Assembly (NCBI RefSeq): GCF_002531575.1
Contig: NZ_NWTI01000003.1
Location: forward strand, 62,001-126,000
Source: Bradyrhizobium sp. Y36
GTDB taxonomy: Bacteria; Pseudomonadota; Alphaproteobacteria; Rhizobiales; Xanthobacteraceae
Direction of reading: 5' to 3'
DNA length: 64,000 nt
Position numbers and translations under genes: made by a program. Numbering within the stretch: the first letter of the stretch is position 1; each line of letters starts with the position of its first letter. This document shows, in pieces, positions 49,919-58,496 of the stretch. The notes below the pieces were generated by a model that saw nothing but the letters and a program-made list of their open reading frames with translations, was not told the origin of the DNA and ran no database searches.

Positions 49919-50218
49919 ATGATCATCGAATGCTTCGACGGAGGTGTTGTCCGGCTTTCCGAACCGTCCGACTTTCGCAGGTTCAAGCTGGTGATGCATG
50001 CAAAGGCATCGCTGGATCCCCACGCGTGGAAGGGGATCACGCTGCTCGGCGATGACGATGCGCTCGTCGCGATCGATCTGGTTCCCACACTCGAGGGCCG
50101 ACCTGACCATGCCAGCTGGCATCTGGGCTATGATGACATGCTGGCCAAGGCCCGTGAACACGGCTGGATCGACGCCGACAAAAACGCCATTCGCGCTCAT
50201 ATCGAAAGACCGGCGTAA
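49919..50218 (+). CDS. Small conserved-looking hypothetical protein
   Basis: 99 residues with no family I recognise: begins MIIECFDGGVVRLSEPSDFR, ends with a run of charged helices (DDMLAKAREHGWIDADKN). No membrane span or Cys motif. It is likely real because a GGGAG lies 7 bases before the ATG and its composition is that of a soluble protein, whereas overlapping frames look like shadows. It lies between the flavin reductase and SCO genes in the same direction. Confidence 0.65.
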   Translation: MIIECFDGGVVRLSEPSDFRRFKLVMHAKASLDPHAWKGITLLGDDDALVAIDLVPTLEGRPDHASWHLGYDDMLAKAREHGWIDADKNAIRAHIERPA

Positions 50219-50326
50219 AGCCTCTTCTCCGAACCGCCGACGCGCCGGAAACTCCGGCCGCCAGCAGCGGCCCGCAATTGACTCGCATCAAGGCGGTGAA
50301 GCCCGGGATGGGGCTTGTGGTTTGCC

Positions 50327-50893
50327 ATGAGCATCTTCCGGCATGGCATCGCATCTCCCCGGCTCGTCGTCGTTCTGCTCGCGCTGCTTTGCGCGGCCGT
50401 CCCCTCATTGGCAGGTGCAGTCGACCTCGTCGGCACGCGCCAGGACGGGCGGGACATCGCCTCTGCCGACATTCCCGGCTGGAGACTTGTCTATTTTGGC
50501 TACACCCATTGCCCGGATATCTGTCCGATCTCGCTGCAGAGCATGGCCCAGGCTCTCGATGCGCTCGGGCCGATCGGAGAGCGTATCAATCCGATTTTCG
50601 TGACCGTCGATCCGGAGCGGGATACGCCCGACGTCCTCGCCGAATATGTGTCCAGCTTCCACCCGCGCATGATCGGCCTGACGCCTCATCCCGAGCAGCT
50701 CCCGGCCCTGGCCAAGGCTTGGCGCGTCAAATACGCCCGCGTCGAGCTCAAGAACGGTAATTCCTATGCGGTCGATCACACCGCCGCGATCTTCCTTGCC
50801 GACCCCGCCGGTACGGTCATCGGCCGCTACCCGCACGACCTCGACGGAGGCGGACTTGCCGACCGCATCCGCGCCTCCATGCTGGCCAGATGA
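50327..50893 (+). CDS. SCO1/SenC-family copper chaperone/thioredoxin-like protein
   Basis: 188 residues. An N-terminal signal anchor (ASPRLVVVLLALLCAAVPSLAGA) precedes a thioredoxin-like domain with the copper-binding motif THCPDICP (C62 and C66) and the distant His (H151, YAVDHTAA). All three ligands are present. SCO proteins deliver copper to, or reduce, CuA centres, and NosZ at the other end of this locus contains CuA. ATG 50327 is preferred over an in-frame TTG at 50315. It overlaps none, but the methyltransferase follows 1 base after the stop. Confidence 0.88.
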   Translation: MSIFRHGIASPRLVVVLLALLCAAVPSLAGAVDLVGTRQDGRDIASADIPGWRLVYFGYTHCPDICPISLQSMAQALDALGPIGERINPIFVTVDPERDTPDVLAEYVSSFHPRMIGLTPHPEQLPALAKAWRVKYARVELKNGNSYAVDHTAAIFLADPAGTVIGRYPHDLDGGGLADRIRASMLAR

Positions 50894-50894
50894 C

Positions 50895-51632
50895 ATGAGC
50901 GCCGGTGAGAAGCTCGCGCGCAGTTTTGGCGCCACCGAGGTCTCCATCGACAAGCGGCGAGAACTGATCCGGCGAACGTTCGAACAGGTCGCGCCGCGCT
51001 ATGACCTGATGAACGACCTCATGAGCATGGGCATTCACCGGCTCTGGAAATCGGACTTCGTTGCGCTTGCGGCGCCGCGGCCGGGCGAGATCGCTCTCGA
51101 CCTCGCGGGCGGCACGGGCGACATCGGCCTCGCGCTTGCGGCCGCCGGCGCCCGCGTACTGGTGGTCGACCCCTCCGCGTCGATGATGCGGGTCGGGCGC
51201 ATGCGTGCCAGCGCGGAGCGGATCGAATGGATCGCGGCCGAAGCGGAGCATTTGCCCTTCCCCGACGCGTCGATCGACCTGCTCACGATCTCTTTTGGCA
51301 TCCGCAATGCGACCAGCGTCCGGGATTCACTGCGCGAGATTGCCCGAGTCCTGCGACCGGGCGGACGCTTCTTCTGCCTGGAGTTCTCGACTCCGCGCGC
51401 ATGGCTGAGACCGCTTTACGGCCTGTGGTCCCGCACCACGATCCCCCTGCTCGGCGCCGCCGTCTCCGGACGGCGCGACGCCTATCGTTATCTCGTCGAA
51501 TCCATCAGGAGATTCCCCGATCAGGCGGAGTTCGCATCGATGATCGCATCCAGCGGCCTGGTCGACGTGCGATGGCGCGACTTCTCGTTCGGCATCGCCG
51601 CGGTTCACTCCGCGCGCAAGCCTGCCCAATGA
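50895..51632 (+). CDS. UbiE/MenG-type quinone methyltransferase
   Basis: 245 residues of the UbiE/COQ5 C-methyltransferase family. Motifs are FEQVAPRYDLMNDLMSMGIH near residue 30, SAM motif DLAGGTGDIGLALA near 70, and FGIRNATS with RVLRPGGRFFCLEFS near 150. UbiE acts in both ubiquinone and menaquinone synthesis, so family alone does not decide. It starts 1 base after the SCO stop and converges on the TlpA and MenA-like genes, which favours a role with the quinone used by the nos system. Confidence 0.85.
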   Translation: MSAGEKLARSFGATEVSIDKRRELIRRTFEQVAPRYDLMNDLMSMGIHRLWKSDFVALAAPRPGEIALDLAGGTGDIGLALAAAGARVLVVDPSASMMRVGRMRASAERIEWIAAEAEHLPFPDASIDLLTISFGIRNATSVRDSLREIARVLRPGGRFFCLEFSTPRAWLRPLYGLWSRTTIPLLGAAVSGRRDAYRYLVESIRRFPDQAEFASMIASSGLVDVRWRDFSFGIAAVHSARKPAQ

Positions 51633-51635
51633 CCT

Positions 51636-52136
51636 TCAGCGCGACACGAAGCTGAGCAATTCGCGGCGAAGCCCGGGATCTGTCCACTCGCCCTGCCCTC
51701 GCATGCGGGCAACCTCGCGTCCCTGCGCATCGACGAGGATCGTCGTCGGCAGCGCGGCGACGTCGAGGGCGACCGCCGCCTCGCGGTCGCGGTCGTGATA
51801 GAGTTCGAGATCACGCACGCCCAATTTGGAGGTGGTGCGGTCGATCGCATCCCAGCCGAGCCGGTCGATCGACACCGCGACGACACGCACGCCTTCCCGG
51901 CCGAGATCGGATTGCAGCGCCGAGAGCGCCGGCAGCTCGACCCGGCATGGAACGCACCAGCTCGCCCAGAAATGCAGAACGGTCAGGCGCGCGGCGAACT
52001 CCGCAGCCGCATGTCCATCGCCATTTCGGTCGCGCACGACGTAGTCGATCTCTTTCGGCGCCGACGGCACGAAATCAGCCGCGCGGACCGGCGTCCATGT
52101 CGCCAAAGCGCAGAGGATCAGAACGAGGCGGATCAT
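51636..52136 (-). CDS. TlpA-like periplasmic thioredoxin
   Basis: 166 residues. A Sec signal peptide (MIRLVLILCALATWTPVRAA) precedes a TlpA/ResA-type domain with active site WCVPC (60-64) and LPTTILVD near 129. Such proteins keep periplasmic Cys pairs reduced, and in Bradyrhizobium TlpA reduces the Sco chaperone and the CuA site of cytochrome oxidase. ATG 52136 overlaps the prenyltransferase stop (ATGA), so it is the last gene of the nos operon. The long frame upstream is a shadow. Confidence 0.88.
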   Translation of the reverse strand: MIRLVLILCALATWTPVRAADFVPSAPKEIDYVVRDRNGDGHAAAEFAARLTVLHFWASWCVPCRVELPALSALQSDLGREGVRVVAVSIDRLGWDAIDRTTSKLGVRDLELYHDRDREAAVALDVAALPTTILVDAQGREVARMRGQGEWTDPGLRRELLSFVSR

Positions 52137-53038
52137 CGCACGCTCATGAGCAGGACGGCGACGATTCCCGCGGCGAGCCCGATCTGGAAGTGCACGGTCG
52201 CGGCCAGCATCGTATTCAGTGCACGCGAAACCGGCGTTCGGGCGAGCCGATGACCGAGATAGAACGCAGCCCCCAACGCCGCCGCCGCAAGGACGATCGC
52301 GGCCCGATTGATCGGCCAGAGTGCAATGCCGGCCACGATGGCGGCGCCGCCCAGCTCGAGAACGTAGAGATATGCCGTGCCCGCCGGACCAAGAGCCATT
52401 GCGAGCGTTTGCCGCCCCGACTTGGCGTCCTCGGCACGATCGCGGTGGTTGTTGACGGTCAGGACCGCCGCGGCCGGCAGGCCGATCGCGAGCCCGAGCA
52501 GCGCCGACGTCGTGTCGAACCGATGCGCGCCGAGCCAGACGATCCCGGTCGTCGCGACCACGCCGAAGAACATAATCACGAAGACCTCGCCGAACCGGCT
52601 CGCCGAGATCGGCCAGGGTCCGTAGGAATATCCCCAGGCCGCCAGCAACGAGGCCGTGCCGATCGCCAGGATCGGCGCGCCGCCATAGACGACGGCGACG
52701 ATGCCGAACACCGCCGCGATGAGACTGGTCACGATGGCGCCGCGCCGAACCTGCGCCGCGGACATGATGCCCGCCCCGACGAGCCGCACCGGCCCCAACC
52801 GCTCCGCTGTGTCCGCGCCACGGCCACCGTCGGCGGAATCGTTGGCCAGATTGGTCGTGATCTGGATGAACAGCGCCGATGCAAGGGCGGCAATCACCGG
52901 AACGGCGGCAAGCCTGCCATAGGTGACCGCCGCATAGACCAGTGCGACGGCGATCGGCGTCACGGAGAGCGCCAATGTCCTCGGCCGCGCGCCCAGAATC
53001 CAGGATCCGATTGGTCCTGTTGATGCCAGTGTCGTCAC
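52133..53038 (-). CDS. MenA-like prenyltransferase (1,4-dihydroxy-2-naphthoate octaprenyltransferase family)
   Basis: About 301 residues with eight or nine membrane spans. The MenA-like pattern is visible: GARPRTLALSVTPIAVAL near the start, QITTNLANDSADGGRGADT with first Asp-rich motif NDSAD, and GPVRLV. The second motif is NNHRDRAEDAKSGRQTLAMALG, close to MenA and unlike the NDYFDR.. of ubiquinone UbiA. It would attach a polyprenyl chain to an aromatic quinone precursor in the membrane. Start is a GTG at 53038 overlapping the nosY stop (GTGA). No other men or mqn gene is present in the window, so the precursor source is open. Confidence 0.8.
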   Translation of the reverse strand: MTTLASTGPIGSWILGARPRTLALSVTPIAVALVYAAVTYGRLAAVPVIAALASALFIQITTNLANDSADGGRGADTAERLGPVRLVGAGIMSAAQVRRGAIVTSLIAAVFGIVAVVYGGAPILAIGTASLLAAWGYSYGPWPISASRFGEVFVIMFFGVVATTGIVWLGAHRFDTTSALLGLAIGLPAAAVLTVNNHRDRAEDAKSGRQTLAMALGPAGTAYLYVLELGGAAIVAGIALWPINRAAIVLAAAALGAAFYLGHRLARTPVSRALNTMLAATVHFQIGLAAGIVAVLLMSVR

Positions 53039-53913
53039 AACAGATCTCCGCGCCGAAACGACCGGAAGCCAGCATAGGCCGACCCGGCTCCGAGTGCCAA
53101 CGGGTAAGCCACCGACCAGATCAGGAAGCCCGCGCGGCCGAAGACGTCGAAAACGGCATATGCCGTCGAACCCAGGAGCACGAGCTGCGGATCGAACAGG
53201 ATCATCGATCCGATCCGGAACACCTGCAGCGGATTGAGCAGCGCGATCGCGACCACCCCTTCGACCGGCATGCGATCGCGGATCAGCACGCCGAGCAGGA
53301 TGAGATCGAGGCCGAGGATAAGCACGAGCCACAACAGAAACGCCACGGTCTGAGCCAGATCGACCGATCTCGCCACCGAAGCGATGAAGAAGCCGAGCCC
53401 GACGAAAGCCAGGATCATCGCGAGCAGAATGCCGATGTCGAAACCCAGCTCCACCCAGGGAATCGCGACGGCGCGCACCGCGCCATAGGCGACCGCCAAG
53501 GCGAGCGCGCCGACCACCGGCGCGGCCGCGAGGATGTATCGGGCGAAGAAGCGGCCGGCGTACCAGGCGCCCAGTCCGACCGGGAGCCCGAGCACGTATT
53601 CGTACACGCCGGCTTCGCGGTCACCCGCCAGCGAGCGCACCGTGGTGACCAGGACGAAGATCGGCAGGATCGCCATCGCGAGCTGAATATAGGCAACGAG
53701 CGTGCGCGACAGACCGGTGAAGCCGAGCACGCGACTCTCGGTCAGGCCAAAGACCAGCAGCAGCCCCACCAGGGCGAAGAACACGGCGGCGTAGGCCCAA
53801 AACCATCTGGCGCGCAGCGCCTGGGCGATCTCGAGCCGGAACGTGGCGGCGAGCCCGGACGCGGGGCTAGGCTCGGACGGAACGGATGCGAGGTCGGGCG
53901 GAGCAAACAGCAT
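53035..53913 (-). CDS. nosY: NosY ABC-2-type permease
   Basis: 292 residues with six membrane spans and the ABC-2 permease pattern ARYILAAAPVVGALALAVAYG. The central region SLAGDREAGVYEYVLGLPVGLG and the NPLQVFRIGSMIL segment match NosY proteins. It partners the NosF ATPase in moving a sulfur or other component for CuZ assembly. It starts 7 bases after the NosL stop and overlaps the prenyltransferase GTG. The N-terminal 25 residues before the first span are Pro/Ala-rich. Confidence 0.88.
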   Translation of the reverse strand: MLFAPPDLASVPSEPSPASGLAATFRLEIAQALRARWFWAYAAVFFALVGLLLVFGLTESRVLGFTGLSRTLVAYIQLAMAILPIFVLVTTVRSLAGDREAGVYEYVLGLPVGLGAWYAGRFFARYILAAAPVVGALALAVAYGAVRAVAIPWVELGFDIGILLAMILAFVGLGFFIASVARSVDLAQTVAFLLWLVLILGLDLILLGVLIRDRMPVEGVVAIALLNPLQVFRIGSMILFDPQLVLLGSTAYAVFDVFGRAGFLIWSVAYPLALGAGSAYAGFRSFRRGDLL

Positions 53914-53920
53914 GTCGTCC

Positions 53921-54409
53921 TCACGTCGGATGGGCGCAGAGCGCCTTCTCGCAAATTGCCGCGGACGCCGTCGCGAAGTCCGCCGGGTGGCGCGCCTCCG
54001 TCCCCGCCGCGTAGCCGTGTCCCATCGGTGTCGCCGCGCCTTCGCGATATCGCGCCGAACGCGCAGGCAGCCATCTCGCCGGGTCGCCTTCGTCGGCGAC
54101 CCAGAAGCCGACTTCGGTCCGATCGAGCTCCTTGCGCTGGGACGCAGCGATCACCGCGCAGCCGAAATCGTCGTAGACGCGTACCCGCCCGATGTCCGCA
54201 TTCCAGATCTCGGCCGCGTATCGCAGGTCCCCGATCGGCATGCCGCAATAATCGCAGCTCTCGCGCTTCAGCTTGATGGCCCGTGGCGCGGGGCCGGCCT
54301 CCTCCGAGCACCCCGTCAGGCCGCCGGCCGCGGCGAGGCCCAGCGCCATGCAGACAAATCGACGTCGCGTCGCGACGACGCCGGCTTCAGGCGGACAACG
54401 CATCAGCAT
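53921..54409 (-). CDS. nosL: NosL copper-binding lipoprotein
   Basis: 162 residues. The lipobox GLTGC follows a hydrophobic segment, so the mature protein is an outer-leaflet lipoprotein. The copper(I)-binding pattern CDYCGMPIGD and later RVYDDFGCAVIAA match NosL, which delivers Cu to NosZ. ATG 54409 is preferred because GGGAGAG precedes it by 5 bases, and it overlaps the nosF end by 23 bases. Earlier in-frame sequence belongs to nosF. Confidence 0.88.
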   Translation of the reverse strand: MLMRCPPEAGVVATRRRFVCMALGLAAAGGLTGCSEEAGPAPRAIKLKRESCDYCGMPIGDLRYAAEIWNADIGRVRVYDDFGCAVIAASQRKELDRTEVGFWVADEGDPARWLPARSARYREGAATPMGHGYAAGTEARHPADFATASAAICEKALCAHPT

Positions 54410-55271
54410 CCACGCTCTCCCGATCGGCCTCGCGCAGCTCCACCCCGGACAGGAGACCGGCGTGGCGCGCGACGAAACCGAGAAACCGGAGTCGGTCCGG
54501 ACCGGCAATCGCGCCGCGCCAGCGCCGTCCTTCGAATTGCGTCAATCCCCACTCAACCGCCGCACGAGCGAAGCTTGCCTCCACGCGGCTGGTCTCGACC
54601 TCGACGAGGAAGGTGGATCCGAGCGCGCCGGCGTCGGTCACCGTATCGTCCAGCACGATGCGCCCGCGATCGAGTTCCACCACCCGGTCCACGAGCGGCG
54701 CGATTTCGTCGATACGGTGGCTCGAAATGATCATGGCCGTGTGCCGGCCGCGTGCCGCGAGGAGATCGTAAAAGCCGGCGCGGGCGGCCGGATCGAGATT
54801 CGCGGTCGGCTCGTCGAGGATGAGCAGGCGCGTCGGCCTGCCGAGGGCCAGCGCGATCAACAGCTTCTGCTTCATGCCGCCCGAAAGACGCACGAAAGCG
54901 CGATTGCGGACCGCAGCGATGTCGAGGCCGAGGCCCATGGCAACGCCCTCGATCTCCTCGACCGACGCGCCGGACACCTCGGCCACATAGCGGATGAAGG
55001 CGCCGATCGGCGTCTCGAGCCGCGGCGCAATCTGAGGCACAAAGCCGATCATGCGCAGCAGCTGCGCCCGATCGCGACGCGGATCGAGCCCGTCGACGGA
55101 GATCGATCCATGATAGCTGTATTCCCCGAGCAGGCTGCGAAACAGGCTGGTCTTGCCGGCGCCGTTGGAGCCGACCAGCGCGATCCGCTGTCCCGAAGGC
55201 GCTTCAAGCGACAGGTTATCGAGCACACGCGTCGCGCCGAACTGCTTGCTCAGCTGCTTGATGAGGATCAT
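54387..55271 (-). CDS. nosF: NosF ABC ATPase
   Basis: 294 residues. Walker A is GSNGAGKTS, the signature LSGGMKQK, and Walker B LLILDEPTANLDP, followed by the His-switch SSHR. The C-terminal extension is NosF-like. It couples ATP hydrolysis to NosDY in building the CuZ site of NosZ. ATG 55271 overlaps the nosH stop (ATGA). All ATPase motifs are intact. Confidence 0.92.
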   Translation of the reverse strand: MILIKQLSKQFGATRVLDNLSLEAPSGQRIALVGSNGAGKTSLFRSLLGEYSYHGSISVDGLDPRRDRAQLLRMIGFVPQIAPRLETPIGAFIRYVAEVSGASVEEIEGVAMGLGLDIAAVRNRAFVRLSGGMKQKLLIALALGRPTRLLILDEPTANLDPAARAGFYDLLAARGRHTAMIISSHRIDEIAPLVDRVVELDRGRIVLDDTVTDAGALGSTFLVEVETSRVEASFARAAVEWGLTQFEGRRWRGAIAGPDRLRFLGFVARHAGLLSGVELREADRESVDADALSA

Positions 55272-56290
55272 GTGCCCTCCTCTTCGAGCTTTTCATCAGC
55301 GCCCGAGCGGGCAAGACCGACGATGTCGAACGTAAGAGCACCGGTCGGACAGGCGTCGATGCACATGGCGCAGCGCGTGCAATCGACCCCGATCGGAGTT
55401 TCGACGTCACGGGCGAAGCCGAGCTTGGTGATGTCGAGCACATGGGGAACCAGGCAGACCTGCCGACACTTGCCTTCGTGCAGGCACTTCGTGGCGTCGT
55501 ACTTGATCCGCACCGGAGCCACGATGCCGGCAAGGCCGTAGCCGAGGCCGACCGGGCAGACATAGCGACACCACAGCCGGCGTGACCAGACGATCTCGGC
55601 CAGCAGCAGCAAGCCGACCCAGATGAGGCCGATGATGGTGCCATAGGTGAGCGCCCGCGACAGAATGCCGACCGGCGAGATGGCTTCGAACAGCGGATAT
55701 CCGGAGACGAAGGCAAGCACCGCGAAAACGAAGAACATGACGATGCGAAGGCGCCGGTCGAGCTCATGATCCCGAACGAGCTTCTTGCCCACCAGCTTCA
55801 GGTGCACCATTTCCGCCAGCTCGGACAGGAAATGGTACGGGCAGACCCAGGAGCAGAACGTTCGCCCCCCGATCACCGCGTAGATCAGCACGACGGTCGT
55901 CACCCCGATCACGAGGTTGATGACCACGTGCTTGTGCGCGAGCATGAGCTGCAACGAGGAGTTCACGTCCGCAAAATGGAATCCCAGGACGCGCGAGGCG
56001 GTCAGTGCCCCTTCAACGAGCTGCAGGTCGATCCAGTACGAAGCCACGAACAATCCGTTGACCGCAAAGATCGACGCCCAGCGGATCATCCGCCATTTGT
56101 GCGACTGAACGGCCTCGGCCCGCTCGCTCTCGATCGCAGCCTTTCGACGCTTGCGCTCGTCCGGGCTCTTCTTGAAAGCGAGCAGCTCGCGCGCTTCCTC
56201 GGTCATGTCCGCGGGCGTGGGCTTCTGCGGCGCAACGCCGAACATCAGCGCCAGATCCCGCAGCTTACGCGTGATCAACCGGCTGCTCAT
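55268..56290 (-). CDS. nosH: NosH (NapH-family quinol dehydrogenase membrane subunit)
   Basis: 340 residues. Cytoplasmic basic N-terminus, then about four or five spans. Cys-rich loops CSWVCPYHF (146-154) and CRYVCPVG (241-248) have the CxxxCP arrangement of NapH/NosR proteins. Two 4Fe-4S clusters follow at CLHEGKCRQVC (269-279) and CTRCAMCIDACP (304-315). In Wolinella, NosH and NosG form a menaquinol dehydrogenase feeding NosZ. No full NosR is present, as expected for clade II. ATG 56290 overlaps nosG (ATGA). Confidence 0.88.
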   Translation of the reverse strand: MSSRLITRKLRDLALMFGVAPQKPTPADMTEEARELLAFKKSPDERKRRKAAIESERAEAVQSHKWRMIRWASIFAVNGLFVASYWIDLQLVEGALTASRVLGFHFADVNSSLQLMLAHKHVVINLVIGVTTVVLIYAVIGGRTFCSWVCPYHFLSELAEMVHLKLVGKKLVRDHELDRRLRIVMFFVFAVLAFVSGYPLFEAISPVGILSRALTYGTIIGLIWVGLLLLAEIVWSRRLWCRYVCPVGLGYGLAGIVAPVRIKYDATKCLHEGKCRQVCLVPHVLDITKLGFARDVETPIGVDCTRCAMCIDACPTGALTFDIVGLARSGADEKLEEEGT

Positions 56291-57075
56291 GCCTTGGGCC
56301 CTCCGGGATCGCGCCCCTTGACGCGCACGTCGACGCGGATCGCGGCGGGCTCGGCGGGGCACATCATCTCGCAGACGCCGCAGCCGACGCAGGCATCCTT
56401 CACCACCGGCGTGCGTCGCCGATCCTGCGGATCGCTCGACACCGGCACCAGCTCGATCGCATCCTTGATCGGACAATGCCGCACGCAGAGATCGCAAGTT
56501 GCGAGATCGTAGGGGTGAGAGGCAACCGGCTGCGGCTTCCATCGATCGATGTCGGAATAGCGCAGATGCCCCTTGAACGCGCCGCCGCGCGCCAGACCCT
56601 TGAAGCCCTCTCCCTTGCGCGCCAGGCAGGCATCCGGTGCGGCCAGGCGCGCCACGCCCATGCGCGACTGCTCCTTGGCGTCGATCAAATGGCTGAGCGC
56701 GCCCGTCGGGCAAGCCAGCACGCACTGCGTGGCATCGCAGGAGAAGTCACACGCCTGCGCGCGGGCCGCGATGTACGGCACACCATTGCCGATTCCCTGG
56801 TCGAGGTCGCTGAGCCTGATCGCATCCACCGGACAGACCTGGACGCATTGTCCGCACTTGATGCAGGCGGCGAGGAAATCCTCCTCGTCGAGCGCTCCGG
56901 GTGGACGCAGCCGAGGCGCAGCCTCTACCGCGCGATGATCGAGCAAGGTCAGGAGTGACGCGCAGAGCACCACGCCGCCCAACGCCGCCGACCGCAGCAG
57001 ACGCCGGCGCGCCTCGTCGACGCGAGATGAAGACCTCGCCGGCGCAACGGGAGCGGCAGCTTCTTCGTCCTTCAC
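56287..57075 (-). CDS. nosG: NosG (NapG-family periplasmic ferredoxin)
   Basis: 262 residues. The N-terminus has a twin-arginine-like stretch ARRRLLRSA before a hydrophobic segment, as in NapG. Four 4Fe-4S motifs follow: CIKCGQCVQVCP (71-82), a CDFSCDATQCVLACP group, CDLCVRHCP and CVGCGVCEMMCP. It accepts electrons from NosH and passes them to periplasmic cytochromes. The start is a GTG at 57075 overlapping the nosD stop (GTGA). Confidence 0.88.
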   Translation of the reverse strand: MKDEEAAAPVAPARSSSRVDEARRRLLRSAALGGVVLCASLLTLLDHRAVEAAPRLRPPGALDEEDFLAACIKCGQCVQVCPVDAIRLSDLDQGIGNGVPYIAARAQACDFSCDATQCVLACPTGALSHLIDAKEQSRMGVARLAAPDACLARKGEGFKGLARGGAFKGHLRYSDIDRWKPQPVASHPYDLATCDLCVRHCPIKDAIELVPVSSDPQDRRRTPVVKDACVGCGVCEMMCPAEPAAIRVDVRVKGRDPGGPKA

Positions 57076-58493
57076 CGCAGCACCTCCTTCACCCCTGCGC
57101 GGCGCGCTCCCGCATCTGCGATTGCATCGATACGCGGAGCCGGATCAGCCAGCACCAGGCGCGGCTCCGTGAGCGAACCCAGCCGTTCGACGAGATCGAT
57201 CATCTCGAGCGAGGGGGCGCCCCGGAAGAACTGCGCGTCGGGCACGTCCATCCACAGCCGGTCGGCCCACGTCCAGACACGATACGGCGTATCGCCCGCG
57301 CCATCATGATTTCGGTCAAACCCGTCGTAAGAATCCCAGAAATTCCCCGACCAGATATTGCGCTGGGCAGACCCGCCACCGGCGACCATGGCCTGGGCAT
57401 GATTGCCGAAAAAGGAGTTGTCCTCGAACGCATTTCCTTCCCAGCCGGAGTGGAAGGCGACAGCGACGCCGTTGTAGGCGAAGCGATTGCCCCTGAAGGC
57501 GTTGTGTGACTCAGGATCGTAGGGCGATGCATCCATGAACAGTCCACGCGCATTGGCGAACACGTCATTGTGCTCGATGCGCGCTCCCGAGGATTCCTTG
57601 AAGCCGATACCGATGCCCGACGGCCCCTGACTGTACTGGATCACGTTGTCGGCGAGGACGTTGTCGTTGGCGTACATCAGGAATACGCCCACCGTGTTTG
57701 CGACGAGGACGTTGTGCCGCATGCTGTTCTGATGCGCATACATCAGATGCACGCCGTACCGGCTGTCCCGAATCCGATTGCCGTCGAGGATGTTCTCCTT
57801 CGAATACCAGACGACCGTATCGCGCGTGCGAAATATCTCGTTGTCCTCGATCCGGTTGCCGTTGGAGTACCAGACGCGAATCGCATCGCCACGGAGCGCC
57901 TCGGGCAGGTCCTTCGAGGAAATGCGATTGCGCCGGATGATGTTCATGTCGGACTGCTTGAGCTCGAATCCGAACAGGCAATCCTCGATCACGTTGTCGC
58001 GGAAGACGCCGTGCTTGCCCCGTAGCCGGACGGCGGAATCGGTCGATTCGTGCCTTTCGCCGGAATTGCGAAACGTGAGGCCGATGACCTGCACGTCGTC
58101 GGCTGTCACCGTCATGATCGAGCCGACGCCGCCACCGTCGATCACCGTTCCCGGCTCGCCCTCGATCCGCATCGGGCGGTTCACCACACCCGGCGCAGCG
58201 TAGATGCCGCGCGCAAGGTGCAGCACGCTGCCCGTCGGCGTCGCGTCGATCAGCGGTTGAAGCGCCGCCGCGTCGCGCGGGAATCGACGCAGGCTCTCCA
58301 GCTCCTCCTCGGAGCGCGGATCCGGCGGCGGAGGGTGATGGTCGGCAAAGCCTGCGTCGCGCGTGAGGTCATAGACCCCGAACGTCGTGGCGATCCTGCC
58401 GAAGGCGAAAGCCACGAGCACCAGGACCGCGAGCCCGGAGAGCGCGAGCGCCCCGCCCCGCAGCCAGCCCTGCAGTCGTAGCCGCGCCGACAT
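57072..58493 (-). CDS. nosD: NosD parallel beta-helix protein
   Basis: 473 residues. An uncleaved-looking N-terminal span (ALALSGLAVLVLVAFAFG) and a Pro-rich linker precede a right-handed beta-helix built of CASH repeats, recognisable from runs such as RIEDNEIFRTRDTVVWYSK and NVLADNVIQYSQGPSGIG. It ends with the NosD hallmarks GNFWDSYDGFDRN and GDTPYRVWTWADRL. NosD works with NosFY in CuZ assembly. It lies 3 bases after nosB. Confidence 0.9.
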   Translation of the reverse strand: MSARLRLQGWLRGGALALSGLAVLVLVAFAFGRIATTFGVYDLTRDAGFADHHPPPPDPRSEEELESLRRFPRDAAALQPLIDATPTGSVLHLARGIYAAPGVVNRPMRIEGEPGTVIDGGGVGSIMTVTADDVQVIGLTFRNSGERHESTDSAVRLRGKHGVFRDNVIEDCLFGFELKQSDMNIIRRNRISSKDLPEALRGDAIRVWYSNGNRIEDNEIFRTRDTVVWYSKENILDGNRIRDSRYGVHLMYAHQNSMRHNVLVANTVGVFLMYANDNVLADNVIQYSQGPSGIGIGFKESSGARIEHNDVFANARGLFMDASPYDPESHNAFRGNRFAYNGVAVAFHSGWEGNAFEDNSFFGNHAQAMVAGGGSAQRNIWSGNFWDSYDGFDRNHDGAGDTPYRVWTWADRLWMDVPDAQFFRGAPSLEMIDLVERLGSLTEPRLVLADPAPRIDAIADAGARRAGVKEVLR

Positions 58494-58496
58494 CGT

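Noticed and set aside
52133..53332. Longer prenyltransferase reading frame starting inside nosY
   Set aside because: Sequence before the GTG at 53038 is an Arg-rich shadow of nosY; the GTGA overlap gives the usual family length.
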